Assembly: GCA_041397625.1 (NCBI GenBank) | Contig: JAWKWH010000004.1 | Location: 62,001 to 126,000 of the forward strand | DNA length: 64,000 bases | Origin: JAWKWH01 sp041397625 | Lineage (GTDB): Bacteria; Pseudomonadota; Alphaproteobacteria; Rhizobiales; Rhizobiaceae | Direction of reading: 5' to 3' | Part shown: positions 35,813 through 45,199 of the stretch, in pieces | Layout: the number at the start of each line of letters is the position of its first letter | Position numbering within the stretch: position 1 is the stretch's first letter | Made by a program: the position numbers and the translations under genes | The notes under the pieces: model-generated | Databases searched by the model: none | What the model saw: the letters and a program-made list of their open reading frames with translations, nothing else | Told to the model about the DNA's origin: nothing

Positions 35813-36546
35813 GCGGCGAAGCGATTGGGTTCCGCCGCATCCGGCTGATGGTCGGCTCGTCCGGCGAGGCGGAAATCCTGGCCAACGCGCTACGCCAGCT
35901 CGGCAGCGCCTTCGAGGCGGAACTGACGGGCTTCTTCGTCGACGAACTGACCGGCGCGAGCCGGCTGCCGGTCGCAAATTTCGTCTCGTTCACCGGCGAG
36001 GCGCTCGAGATCGGACCGGAAGAGGTGGAACGGACGCTGCGGCGCGAGGTGTCGAGCTGCGTTCGCATTTTCAAGACCGGGCTTGGCGGCAGGACCGTCC
36101 GCTGGACGTCGCAGGCCTCCACTGGACAGGCGTCCGGCGAAGAGACCGGCCGCGAGATCATCGCGGTCGCGCCCGGACGCATCGTCGCCGGCCGGCTGCC
36201 GACACGAAGCTTGTCGCGCGCCTTTGCCGCCGGCAACGCCATCCTGCTCGTGCCTGCGGCCCGAGCGGCTGCCAGTGGCGACGTGGTGCTGTCCTCAACC
36301 GACGCCGCACCATCGGCCGTCGCCATGGCGCTCGCCCACCGCGTCGCCGCCGCGACCGGTGTCGACGTCGCCACCCGCCCGGTCGGAAGCTCTGTCGCAC
36401 AGGCGCTCTCCGACGCGAGCGCCGGCGGCCTGCACATTGTCGAACTGTTGCCTGACGAGATGGACGAGGGGCTGATCGACCGGCTGATGTCGCGCCTGCG
36501 CGTGCCCGTTTTGTTGTTGAAGCGCGCCAGCGCGGCGAAAGCCTGA
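35809..36546 (+). CDS. Hypothetical protein with USP-like halves, coupled to the LonH-type protease
   Basis: 245 residues, GTG start overlapping the protease stop (GTGA), with GGAGGGG 5 nt upstream. The two halves each look like a universal-stress-protein alpha/beta unit: residues 10-45 (RLMVGSSGEAEILANALRQL, then FFVDE) and 160-243 (VVLSSTDAAPSAVAMALAHR, ending LRVPVLLLKRA). The Gly-rich ATP-binding loop of canonical USPs is not apparent. Translation is coupled to the protease, so it may be an adaptor or substrate. The fold is inferred from residue patterns only. Confidence 0.7.
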   Translation: MSGEAIGFRRIRLMVGSSGEAEILANALRQLGSAFEAELTGFFVDELTGASRLPVANFVSFTGEALEIGPEEVERTLRREVSSCVRIFKTGLGGRTVRWTSQASTGQASGEETGREIIAVAPGRIVAGRLPTRSLSRAFAAGNAILLVPAARAAASGDVVLSSTDAAPSAVAMALAHRVAAATGVDVATRPVGSSVAQALSDASAGGLHIVELLPDEMDEGLIDRLMSRLRVPVLLLKRASAAKA

Positions 36547-36558
36547 CCGCAAAGACCG

Positions 36559-39500
36559 TCAGGCCCCTGCTTCGGCCTCGGTCGCCTTGGTGCGCCTGTA
36601 GCCGCCGAACAGCAGGAAATAGCCGCCCGGCACGAAGAACAGCGTCAGCAGCGAGGCCACCAGCAGGCCGCCGATCATCAGCGTTGCCATCGGCTCGAAC
36701 AGCGCGCCGCCGGCGATCGCCATCGGCAGCAATCCGAATATCGTCGTCAGCGAGGTCAGCAGGATCGGCGTTACGCGCTTGCAGGCCGCGCTCACCACGG
36801 CGTCCTTCAAATCATGGCTTTCACGCTCGATGTCGATCTGGTCGATCAGTACGATGGCATTGTTGATGACAATGCCGGCAAGCGAGATCAGGCCGAGAAT
36901 GGCAAAGAAGGACAACGGCCTTCCGGTAACCATCAGGGCAATCGGCGCGCCTATGATCACCAGCGGAATGGTCATGAAGGTGAGGGCCACGCGGCGGACC
37001 GAATTGAACTGGAACACCAGCGCCGCCACCATCACCATCAGCGCCGCCGGCATGCCGGCAAGCAGCAGCGCATTGACCTCGGCGCTGTTTTCCGTCTCGC
37101 CGCCGATCGTCAGAGCCTCGCCGCCGGCAAGGTCGAGTTCCGCCAGTTTCGGTTCGACGAGGGCGACAACCTCGTTTGCCGCCAATATCTCGCTCTTGGC
37201 CGAGATCTTGATCTGGCGCACCTGGTTTTCACGCCGCATCTGCGAATATTCGAGCTTCGGCACGAAGGTGGCCACCCGGTCGAGCGAGATGAGCTGGCCG
37301 CCGGCCGGCACCGAGAGATTGGCGAGATCCTCGACACTGTCGCGAAAGCCTTCCGCCGCGCGCACCACGATCGGGATCGACTCGGTACCCTCCCGGTAGG
37401 TGGAATAGGACGTGCCGGAAAAGTAGGTGTCCATCACGTTGGAGATGTCCTCGGAGGTCACGCCGAGTTCCCGGGCCTTGTCCTGCGCGATGTTGATGAC
37501 GACCTTCAACGTCTTGTTGCCCCAGTCGTTCTCGTTCTGAACGACACCGGGAACGCCGGCGAAGATCGTTTCCACCTCGTGCGCCAGCGACAGAAGCCGT
37601 TCCGCGTCGCCGCCAACGATCTTGATCTCGACGATGCCGGATTCACTGCCGCCCATCGACAGCCGCTTGACCTTGAAGCGCGCCGCCGGATGGTTCTCGT
37701 AGAGATAGCGCTGCGCCCGCGCCGCCGCAGCCAGCGTTCCCTCATAACTCGTCGTATTGACCAGGATGAAGGCGCTGGCCGGATTGGTGTCGGCCGGATT
37801 GAGCGCCAGGTAGAAGCGCGGGCCGCCATCGCCGACATAGACGGTGGTGTTGAGGACCTCGGGATTGACGGCCTGGTCGGCAAGCCAGCGCTGCACGCTC
37901 AGCGCCTCCTGTTCGGTTCGCGCGATCGAGGTCCCCTTCGGCATGTCGAGATAGATCAGGTATTCGGCGCGTTCGGCGAGCGGGAACATCTCCGACTTGA
38001 CGTTCGAGAACAGCAGCGAAGCGCCATAGACGGCGACGTAGGCGGCGATGATGATGGCCGGTGCGAAAACGAGGGAGCGGCGCACGGCCACCCCGTATAG
38101 CCGCACGAGCAGGCTGGGTTGCCCGTCGGCGCCGGCCGGCGTCTCGCGCCGCGCCAGCCACACGCAGAGCGCCGGCAGGATGTAGAGCGCCGTCAGCCAC
38201 GAACCGAGCAGCATCACGCCGACCACGGCGCCGAGCGAAAAGGCGAACTCGCCCTCCACCCCCTGAAGGATCAGCATCGGAATGAAGGCCGATACCGTGG
38301 TGACGGAGGCGACGCCGAGCGGGATGAGGAACTGCCGGCCCGCCGCTGCCGCAGCCTCGCGCGGCGGCGTGCCGCCGGCGATGCGGCCTTGTATGTCCTC
38401 GACCATCACCAGCCCGTTGTCGACCAGAAGGCCGAGCGAGATGATCACCGCGGCAATCGATATCTGCTGCAGGTCGATCGCCAGGTAATCCATTCCGATC
38501 AGTGCGAACATGACCGTGAACGGCACGATCGCCGCCACGATCAGCGCCGCCCTGAGACCGAGGAACACCAGCATGACCAGCACAACCACGGCGAAGGTCT
38601 GGGCGACGTTCGACAGCGCTCCGTTGATCGAGGTGGTGACGTTGGTTTCCTGATAGGTCGAGAACTCGAACGCGATGCCGATCGGCATCGTCTGTTCGAA
38701 CGCCCCGACGGCGGTCCTGAGCGCTCTGCCGATCTTCTGGATATCCTCGCTGTCGTTCATCTCGATGCTGACGATGATCGCCGGCCGGCCGTTGAAGTAA
38801 ACGGGCTTGTTCTTCGGCGATTGATAACCGCGGCGCACGGTCATCAGGTCTTTCAGCCGCACGAAACCGGCCTGTCCCTGTACCTTGGTCAACAGGTCGC
38901 CGATCTCCTCGACCGACCGGAGGTCGCCATTGGCTTCCAGGATCAGTGTGGTGCCGTCGGCGTCGAACGACCCTGCAGGCAGGATGACGTTCTGGGCGGT
39001 GAGATCATTCAGCACCTGGTTGATCTGCACGCCCACGGCGGCAAGCTTGCGCGAATCGATCTCCAGCCAGATCCGCTCTTCCTGCACGCCGAAGAGCGTC
39101 ACCTTCGATATGCCGTCGACCGTATAGAGATGTTCGCGCAGATCGTCGGCCGCCGCCTTGATCTCGGCGTATGAGAAGCCCTCGCCGGTGACCGCCACCG
39201 TGGCAATCGCCACATCGCCGTAATTGGTGTTGATGAACGGGCCCTGCGTCCCCTTCGGCAGGTCGTTCTTCAGGTCATCCATCCGGTTGCGGATATCCTG
39301 GAAAACGCTGTCGATTTTCGCCTTGGGCACGGAATCGTAAAGCGTCAGCGTGACCACTGCGCGCCCGGTGGAAATAAGCGCGTTGATGTCCTTGATTTCG
39401 CCGATTTCACGCGCCGCGCGCTCCACCGGAACGACGATCAGATCCTCCATGCGATCGGGCGCCATGCCGGGAAATTGCACGGTGACGATCGCGTTGCGGA

Positions 39501-39627
39501 TGGTGATCGCCGGATTCTCGCGCTTCGGCAGGTTGAAATAGACCAGCAGGCCCTGAAGGAGCAGCCCGACCATCGCCAGCAAGGTCAGGCGCGAACGCGT
39601 CAGGCCGAAACGGGTCAGGAAGTCCAC
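36559..39627 (-). CDS. RND family efflux transporter permease (second system)
   Basis: 1022-residue AcrB/HAE1-like pump with the usual two sets of six helices and two large periplasmic loops. In TM4 the proton-relay region reads GLLVDNGLVMVEDI, with Asp-Asn instead of the Asp-Asp of the first pump in this window. This variant is common in one HAE subgroup. The start is GTG at 39627, 5 nt after the adaptor stop. No outer-membrane channel or regulator lies beside it. Substrates are unknown. Confidence 0.92.
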   Translation of the reverse strand: MDFLTRFGLTRSRLTLLAMVGLLLQGLLVYFNLPKRENPAITIRNAIVTVQFPGMAPDRMEDLIVVPVERAAREIGEIKDINALISTGRAVVTLTLYDSVPKAKIDSVFQDIRNRMDDLKNDLPKGTQGPFINTNYGDVAIATVAVTGEGFSYAEIKAAADDLREHLYTVDGISKVTLFGVQEERIWLEIDSRKLAAVGVQINQVLNDLTAQNVILPAGSFDADGTTLILEANGDLRSVEEIGDLLTKVQGQAGFVRLKDLMTVRRGYQSPKNKPVYFNGRPAIIVSIEMNDSEDIQKIGRALRTAVGAFEQTMPIGIAFEFSTYQETNVTTSINGALSNVAQTFAVVVLVMLVFLGLRAALIVAAIVPFTVMFALIGMDYLAIDLQQISIAAVIISLGLLVDNGLVMVEDIQGRIAGGTPPREAAAAAGRQFLIPLGVASVTTVSAFIPMLILQGVEGEFAFSLGAVVGVMLLGSWLTALYILPALCVWLARRETPAGADGQPSLLVRLYGVAVRRSLVFAPAIIIAAYVAVYGASLLFSNVKSEMFPLAERAEYLIYLDMPKGTSIARTEQEALSVQRWLADQAVNPEVLNTTVYVGDGGPRFYLALNPADTNPASAFILVNTTSYEGTLAAAARAQRYLYENHPAARFKVKRLSMGGSESGIVEIKIVGGDAERLLSLAHEVETIFAGVPGVVQNENDWGNKTLKVVINIAQDKARELGVTSEDISNVMDTYFSGTSYSTYREGTESIPIVVRAAEGFRDSVEDLANLSVPAGGQLISLDRVATFVPKLEYSQMRRENQVRQIKISAKSEILAANEVVALVEPKLAELDLAGGEALTIGGETENSAEVNALLLAGMPAALMVMVAALVFQFNSVRRVALTFMTIPLVIIGAPIALMVTGRPLSFFAILGLISLAGIVINNAIVLIDQIDIERESHDLKDAVVSAACKRVTPILLTSLTTIFGLLPMAIAGGALFEPMATLMIGGLLVASLLTLFFVPGGYFLLFGGYRRTKATEAEAGA

Positions 39628-39632
39628 GGTCG

Positions 39633-40754
39633 TCAGCCCCCGTCATCGTCGGGAAGCAGTTTGACCTTCTGACCTTCGCGCAGGAAGGAGACCCCGGCCG
39701 AGGCGACCCGTTCGCCGATCTCCAGCCCGCCGACCGCGATCAGCGCACTCTCCCTTATGCCGCCGATCTCGATCACCCGGCGCTTGACCGTGCTTGTGGG
39801 CGGATCATAGACGAAGACCGCCACCTCGCCCGGCTCGTTCTGGTCGCGCGGCGCCTTGATCTGGCCTTCGAAGGGCAGCACCGACAGCGGCAGAATGTAG
39901 CCCTGGCCCTTGGGAACCGGAAACTCGAGCGTGATCTCGACGGCCATGCCCGCCTTCATCGACGGATCGGTCTCCTCCAGCTCGATGACCACGGGAAACG
40001 AGGACACGGTGTCGGCCCGCGAACCGAGCTCGCTGACATGGGCGGAAAGCGCGATCTGCGGATTGTCGGCCAGCCGGACAAGCGCCTTCTTGCCGACCGC
40101 CAGCCGGCTTACGATGTCGAAGCTCACCGAGAACGATGCCTCGAACGTGTCGGCCGCATAGAGCGTGACCACGGGCGCTCCGGCGGCGATATTGGCGAAC
40201 GACTGTACCTGCACCGAGTTGATGATGCCGGCGAACGGCGCCGTCAGGATCGCCTTCTCGAGGTTCTGCTCGGCTGTTTCGACCTGCTTGGCGGCCTGTT
40301 CGACCTGCGCGGCGGTCGCTTCCATGGTCGCGCGCGCCTGATCGACGGCGGCCTTCGTCGTCACGCCCTTTTCGAACAGTTCGCTCTTGCGTTCGAAATC
40401 GTCGCGCGCATTGCGGGCATTGGCCTCGGCCTGTTGCAGCGCCGCCTTGGCGCTGTCGAGTTGGAGCCGCAGCGAGACGGTGTCCAGTTCGGCGATGATC
40501 TGGCCGGCCTCGACCCGCTGGCCCACATCCAGGTCGATTTCCTTCAGGCGACCGGAAACCTCGAACGACAGCGTCGTCACCGACGCCGGCTGCAGAACGC
40601 TCGGATAGCGGCGCACCGTTGTCTGCTCGGATTCCTTGACCAGCACGGTCCTGAGCCCGCGCACCGGTGGCTCGCTTTCGGCAGGCGGCGAACCGCTGTC
40701 GCTGCACGCGGCCACAGCCAAGCTCAGCAGCAGCGCGAGGATCCCTCTTTTCAT
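39633..40754 (-). CDS. RND efflux periplasmic adaptor lipoprotein
   Basis: 373-residue membrane fusion protein. The start at 40754 gives a lipoprotein signal MKRGILALLLSLAVAACSDS with a good lipobox (VAAC). An in-frame ATG 13 codons upstream would spoil it. Lipoyl halves (LKEIDLDVGQRVEAGQIIAE and TAPFAGIINSVQV) flank a long coiled-coil hairpin (about 95-165) rich in Ala and Gln, then beta-barrel domains. GGAGGGA precedes the start. The pump gene follows at 5 nt. Confidence 0.92.
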   Translation of the reverse strand: MKRGILALLLSLAVAACSDSGSPPAESEPPVRGLRTVLVKESEQTTVRRYPSVLQPASVTTLSFEVSGRLKEIDLDVGQRVEAGQIIAELDTVSLRLQLDSAKAALQQAEANARNARDDFERKSELFEKGVTTKAAVDQARATMEATAAQVEQAAKQVETAEQNLEKAILTAPFAGIINSVQVQSFANIAAGAPVVTLYAADTFEASFSVSFDIVSRLAVGKKALVRLADNPQIALSAHVSELGSRADTVSSFPVVIELEETDPSMKAGMAVEITLEFPVPKGQGYILPLSVLPFEGQIKAPRDQNEPGEVAVFVYDPPTSTVKRRVIEIGGIRESALIAVGGLEIGERVASAGVSFLREGQKVKLLPDDDGG

Positions 40755-41032
40755 CGATCCGATCCCTCCATCGGCCGTCGGTAACAAGGTCACAACAATT
40801 TGCCGCGGGCGTCAATCGCCGGCATTCGATGACAAAGTATCGCCGTTTTCATGCCGTTGTAAGTGGACCGGGCGGCAACAGGCCCGAAGCGGCATTCAGG
40901 GAACGACGGTGGGCGAAACTTGAACTTCCTTCACCGTTTGGTAACCCAAATTAATTCAAACTGAAGACAACGGGACCGGCGGCTTCGCGGCCCGATCTTA
41001 TCGATTCGAATGACACGGAAACCGGTACGACC
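40755..41032. other. Divergent intergenic region, no clear signal
   Basis: This gap separates the second RND operon (minus) from the IalB-family gene (plus). It becomes AT-rich near 40935-40965. TTGAAC at 40919-40924 and TAACCC about 16 nt on could be a weak promoter for the plus gene, but the match is poor. No reading frame with coding character and no strong palindrome was seen. Confidence 0.3.
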
Positions 41033-41530
41033 ATGCGAATTCTGATTTCCACCCTCATGACCCTGGCGCTGGTGACCACGCCTGCCCTGGCGCAATCCGC
41101 CAAGCGCCTGTCCCAGTTCAAGGACTGGGCGACCTACAGCTACAAGGCCAGCAACGGTCAGGTATGCTATGTCCTGTCGGTGCCCTCGTCGAAGGAACCG
41201 TCCAATCTCGACCACGGCGACATCTATTTTTCCGTCAGCCAGAAGCCGGGTCAGAACGTCGCGTTCGAGCCGCAGTTCATCGCCTCCTACAATCTGAAGG
41301 AGAAGTCGAAGGTCACGGTGACGATCGACGGCAAACCCTTCACCATGTTCACCAAGGGCAAGCTCGCCTGGCTGGAGAACGCCGCCGAGGAGCCGACGCT
41401 GGTGGCGGCGATGAAGGCCGGATCGTCGATGAAGGTCGCGGCCGTGTCCGGACGCGGCAACCCGACCAACTATACGTTCTCGCTGAGCGGCATCACCGCG
41501 GCGCTGGATTCCATCAAGGGATGCAAGTAG
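41033..41530 (+). CDS. Invasion-associated locus B (IalB) family protein
   Basis: 165-residue periplasmic protein with a signal peptide (cleavage after ALA, residue 20). The IalB domain opens FKDWATYSY, and a Cys in GQVCYVL pairs with one in IKGCK at the C-terminus. Other family-like stretches are GDIYFSVSQKPGQN and FTMFTKGKLAWLEN. IalB-like proteins are widespread in rhizobia and Brucella. The link with host invasion is known only for Bartonella; here the role is unknown. Confidence 0.88.
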   Translation: MRILISTLMTLALVTTPALAQSAKRLSQFKDWATYSYKASNGQVCYVLSVPSSKEPSNLDHGDIYFSVSQKPGQNVAFEPQFIASYNLKEKSKVTVTIDGKPFTMFTKGKLAWLENAAEEPTLVAAMKAGSSMKVAAVSGRGNPTNYTFSLSGITAALDSIKGCK

Positions 41531-41542
41531 ACGCCGGCCCCG

Positions 41543-42661
41543 TCAGCTCCGTGTGAAGCCGAACCCCGCCGCCAGATCATCGACCCACTGGTCCTGAAAC
41601 GCCTGCAGCCGCTCCGTCGGCTGCTGGGCGGTGATCCGCGCCGCCATCGGGTCGTCGATGCGCACGGCCGACCGCGACATTTCCTGCAGCACCGCATGGC
41701 CGCAGAACGGCACATAGACCTCCGAGTAGCCGCCTTCATGCACCATGACGATCCGCCCCTCGCACAGATCGGAGGCGGCTTCCATCAGCATCGCCGTCAT
41801 CTCCGCGTAGGTGGTCGCCGAACACAGCATGCGTGACAGCGGATCGGTGCTCACCGCATCGAAGCCGCACGCGACCATGATCGCATCCGGCCGGAACCGC
41901 CCGAGCGCCGGCACCACGATGCGCTCGAACGCCCGTAGATAGGTGCTGTGGCCGCCGCCGGGCGGTAGCGGAACGTTGAAATTGCTGCCCTCGCCGGCGC
42001 CGCGTCCGCGCTCCGAAGCCGTGCCGGTATCGTGAGGGAAGCAGTTTTCCTGGTGCAGCGAGATCGTCAGCACGTCGGCGCGCTCAAGGAAGATCGCCTC
42101 GGTACCGTTGCCATGGTGGACGTCCCAGTCGATCACCGCGATCTTCAGGTCGGGTTGCGTCGCCTTGGCGGCCTCGATGGCGATGGCGACATTGGCAAGC
42201 AGGCAGAACCCCATCGGCTGCGCCGGCAGGCAGTGGTGGCCGGGCGGCCGGCTGAGCGCATAGGCATTTTTGTGGCGGCCGTGGAGCACGCCGGCAAGCG
42301 CGGTCGTCGCCAGGCCGGCGGAGAGCGCGGCGATCTCATAGGCGCCGGGTCCGAACGGCGCGCGCACGCCCAGTTCGCCGCCGCCGGCGTCGCTCAGGCG
42401 CTCGAATTCGTCGAGATACGACGCCGGATGCACACGCAGAATGTCCTCCCGCGACACCGGGTCGGCCGTCAGGCAGTCGAGCTCGCCGGCAAGCCCCGTC
42501 ACCTCGATCAGGTTCTTCAGCCGGCGCTTGGTTTCAGGGTTTTCCGGCAGGCCACCGGCCAGTTGCGGCTGAACCAGACCGCCGACCGGCAGGATCGATG
42601 CGTAGTTTCCGCCGAAATGCCAGAAACACCGTTCATCGCTGTAGAAAGCGGTTTTGACCAC
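41543..42661 (-). CDS. Histone deacetylase-like amidohydrolase (acetylpolyamine/acetoin-type)
   Basis: 372 residues of the arginase/HDAC superfamily. The zinc and active-site motifs are visible: RPPGHHCLP (catalytic His pair), IDWDVHHGNGTE (zinc-binding Asp and His), SLHQENCFP, and the second zinc Asp in CGFDAVSTDPLS. The start is GTG at 42661 with GGAGGGG 6 nt upstream; the longer frame to 42841 was rejected. In bacteria such enzymes deacetylate polyamines or other small amides; the exact substrate is not clear. It converges on the IalB gene with 12 nt between stops. Confidence 0.9.
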   Translation of the reverse strand: MVKTAFYSDERCFWHFGGNYASILPVGGLVQPQLAGGLPENPETKRRLKNLIEVTGLAGELDCLTADPVSREDILRVHPASYLDEFERLSDAGGGELGVRAPFGPGAYEIAALSAGLATTALAGVLHGRHKNAYALSRPPGHHCLPAQPMGFCLLANVAIAIEAAKATQPDLKIAVIDWDVHHGNGTEAIFLERADVLTISLHQENCFPHDTGTASERGRGAGEGSNFNVPLPPGGGHSTYLRAFERIVVPALGRFRPDAIMVACGFDAVSTDPLSRMLCSATTYAEMTAMLMEAASDLCEGRIVMVHEGGYSEVYVPFCGHAVLQEMSRSAVRIDDPMAARITAQQPTERLQAFQDQWVDDLAAGFGFTRS

Positions 42662-42798
42662 GGCGGCCCCTCCGGATTGCCGACCTCTTTCGTTCCCGAA
42701 GGCGGTCGCCGAGTCAACCGCGCCGACGATTGACCGCATGACGTGGCCACACCTTTGTGCTAACAGCCGCGGCAATTTCGTGAAACGACACCGCAGCC

Positions 42799-44022
42799 AT
42801 GTCCGTGACGCTCGACATTTCCCATCAAGACCGCGCCGCAAGCCAGCCGGCGGCCCCCGCGCCGGCTTCGCTGATCGGCCTGTCGCGCGACGAGATGGCG
42901 ACGGCGCTTGTCGGCATCGGTGTTCCCGACCGGCAGGTCAGGATGCGCGTCTCGCAGCTCTGGCACTGGCTCTATGTGCGCGGCGTGTCGGATTTCGCCG
43001 ACATGCGCAACATCTCCAAGGAGCTGCGCGCCGGGCTTGCCACCGAATTCACCATCGCCCGGCCGGAGATCGTCGAGGAACAGATCTCCGAGGACGGCAC
43101 GCGCAAATGGCTGCTGCGCTTTCCGCCGCGCGGCGCCGGCAAGCCGGTCGAGGTGGAAACGGTCTACATCCCCGAGGAGGGTCGCGGCACGCTATGCATC
43201 TCCAGCCAGGTCGGCTGCACGCTCACCTGTAGCTTCTGCCATACCGGCACGCAGAAACTGGTGCGCAACCTGACGGCCGAGGAGATCCTGGCGCAGCTGC
43301 TGGTCGCCCGCGACCGGCTCGGCGACTTTCCCGACCGCGACACGCCCGACGGCGCCATCGTCCCGGCCGCCGGCCGCAAGGTCTCCAACATCGTCATGAT
43401 GGGCATGGGCGAGCCGCTCTACAATTTCGACGAGGTCAAGAAGGCGCTACTCATCGCCTCCGACGGCGACGGCCTGTCGCTGTCGAAGCGCCGCATCACC
43501 CTGTCGACCTCCGGCGTGGTGCCGGAAATCTACCGCACCGGCGCCGAAATCGGCGTCATGCTGGCGATCTCGCTGCACGCCACCAACGACGCGCTGCGCG
43601 ACGAACTGGTGCCGATCAACAAGAAGTATCGGCTGGCCGAACTGCTCGAGGCCTGCCGCGCCTATCCGGGCCTGTCCAATGCCCGGCGCATCACCTTCGA
43701 ATATGTAATGCTGAAGGGCGTCAACGATTCGCTTGCCGATGCCCGCGACCTGGTACGGCTGCTCAAGGGCATTCCGGCCAAGATCAACCTGATCCCGTTC
43801 AATCCCTGGCCCGGCTCGCGCTACGAGTGCTCCGACTGGCAGACGATCGAACGCTTCGCCGATTTCATCAACCAGGCAGGCTACGCCTCGCCGATCCGCA
43901 CGCCGCGCGGCCGCGATATCCTGGCCGCCTGCGGTCAGCTCAAGTCGGAATCCGAGCGCTTGCGCAAGGCCGAGCGCCTGGCGCTCGAAGCCATGATGAT
44001 CGCGGGGCACGGGGAAGCGTGA
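42799..44022 (+). CDS. rlmN: 23S rRNA/tRNA adenine C2-methyltransferase RlmN
   Basis: Radical-SAM enzyme that methylates A2503 of 23S rRNA and A37 of some tRNAs. 407 residues, with the 4Fe-4S motif CTLTCSFCHTG near residue 142, a GMGEPLYNFDEV SAM-binding region near residue 199, and the catalytic Cys near the C-terminus in DILAACGQL. The rhizobial N-terminal extension (Ala/Pro-rich, residues 10-30) is present. A small membrane-protein gene overlaps its stop by 4 nt. Confidence 0.95.
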   Translation: MSVTLDISHQDRAASQPAAPAPASLIGLSRDEMATALVGIGVPDRQVRMRVSQLWHWLYVRGVSDFADMRNISKELRAGLATEFTIARPEIVEEQISEDGTRKWLLRFPPRGAGKPVEVETVYIPEEGRGTLCISSQVGCTLTCSFCHTGTQKLVRNLTAEEILAQLLVARDRLGDFPDRDTPDGAIVPAAGRKVSNIVMMGMGEPLYNFDEVKKALLIASDGDGLSLSKRRITLSTSGVVPEIYRTGAEIGVMLAISLHATNDALRDELVPINKKYRLAELLEACRAYPGLSNARRITFEYVMLKGVNDSLADARDLVRLLKGIPAKINLIPFNPWPGSRYECSDWQTIERFADFINQAGYASPIRTPRGRDILAACGQLKSESERLRKAERLALEAMMIAGHGEA

Positions 44023-44501
44023 GCCGGTTTGTCGCGATTCTGGCGCGGTTTGCCGTCATCGTCTTCGGCTATGCCGCCGCGTCGCTGACCGCCAGCCTGT
44101 TCATGAACGTGGTCATCGCCGGCGCCGGCGTCGTCGAGGCCAGCGAAACCGACGAGCTTTACCGCGTCGACCTGATCGTCTCCACCGCGGTCGGCGCGTT
44201 GTTCGTCGGCTATTTCGCCTTCCTGCCGGCCATGGTGGCGATCACCGTCGGCGAGATCGCCAACAGGCGCGACTGGCTGTTCTATGCGCTGGGCGGCGCC
44301 GTGATCAGCGCCGTCGTCGTCACCCTGTTCTGGGCCACCGGCAGCGAGGCGGAAAACGACCCGGCCTTCTTCCTGATGCTGATCGCCGCCGGCATCGCCG
44401 GCTCCTGGGTCTACTGGCTGATTGCCGGTCGCAACGCCGGTTCGTGGCGCAAGCCGCCCGGCCCGGCGCCGGTCATTTCGACTCCGCCAGAAGAATCTTG
44501 A
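44019..44501 (+). CDS. Hypothetical four-helix membrane protein coupled to rlmN
   Basis: 160 residues with about four hydrophobic segments (ILARFAVIVFGYAAASLTAS; LIVSTAVGALFVGYFAFLPA; FYALGGAVISAVVVTLFWAT; FFLMLIAAGIAGSWVYWLIA) and a Pro-rich cytoplasmic tail. The start GTG at 44019 overlaps the rlmN stop (GTGA) and follows GGGGAA. The family is unrecognised; such genes often follow rlmN in rhizobia. Its end overlaps the convergent LysE gene by 29 nt. Confidence 0.75.
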   Translation: MSRFVAILARFAVIVFGYAAASLTASLFMNVVIAGAGVVEASETDELYRVDLIVSTAVGALFVGYFAFLPAMVAITVGEIANRRDWLFYALGGAVISAVVVTLFWATGSEAENDPAFFLMLIAAGIAGSWVYWLIAGRNAGSWRKPPGPAPVISTPPEES

Positions 44502-45114
44502 CGGCAAAAGCCGAGAACACGCCGGCAAACAGCCAGTCGATGGCCCGCATCACCCGTGGATTGCGCTTCATAAGCGCCGAGAACCGGCCCGCCGCCAGCA
44601 CCATGGGCGTGGTGATGGGAATAGCAATCGCGATCGACAGCAGGCCGAGGAACAAAAGTTTGCCCGGCGCGTGCGGATCGCCTGCCGAGACGAATTGCGG
44701 CAGGAAGGTCACGTAGAACAGAACGATCTTGGGATTGAGCAGGTTGATGCCGATGCCGGTGACCCAGTTCACCACCAGCGGCCGCGCCGGCCGCCTGGCG
44801 GTATCGGGCGAAAACGCCGAGCCGCGCAGCACCGCCTGCACGGCGAGCCAGACGAGATAGGCCGCGCCGACGACCTTGAGCACCAGAAACGCCCGGGGCG
44901 AGGCAAGGATCAGCGCCGACAGTCCGACCGTGACCATCAGCGTGTGCACCAGGATACCGGTATAGGAACCGAACATGCAGGCAAGCCCCGCCGCGCGGCC
45001 CTCGGAAAGCGTTCGCCCGACAAACAATGTCATGTCGGGACCCGGCGTGATCGCCAGGATGACGACGGCGACGGCGAAGGGAAGGATGACACTGGCGTCG
45101 GGTATGAACGGCAT
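44473..45114 (-). CDS. LysE family amino-acid exporter
   Basis: 213-residue membrane protein with about six hydrophobic segments. The family signature AITPGPDMTLFVGRTLSEGR is near the N-terminus and VTGIGINLLNPKIVLFYVTF is central, as in RhtB/LysE exporters. The start at 45114 (MPFIPDASV) is chosen because the 73-codon extension upstream is not membrane-like. The last 29 nt overlap the convergent rlmN-linked gene. Confidence 0.9.
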   Translation of the reverse strand: MPFIPDASVILPFAVAVVILAITPGPDMTLFVGRTLSEGRAAGLACMFGSYTGILVHTLMVTVGLSALILASPRAFLVLKVVGAAYLVWLAVQAVLRGSAFSPDTARRPARPLVVNWVTGIGINLLNPKIVLFYVTFLPQFVSAGDPHAPGKLLFLGLLSIAIAIPITTPMVLAAGRFSALMKRNPRVMRAIDWLFAGVFSAFAVKILLAESK

Positions 45115-45199
45115 TCGGTGTCCGCCCTGTTGTTGGGAAATCAGGCGAAACGCGTAGGCCTTTTTGTCGCCGAAGAAAAGAGCCGGGGCGGATGGACGG

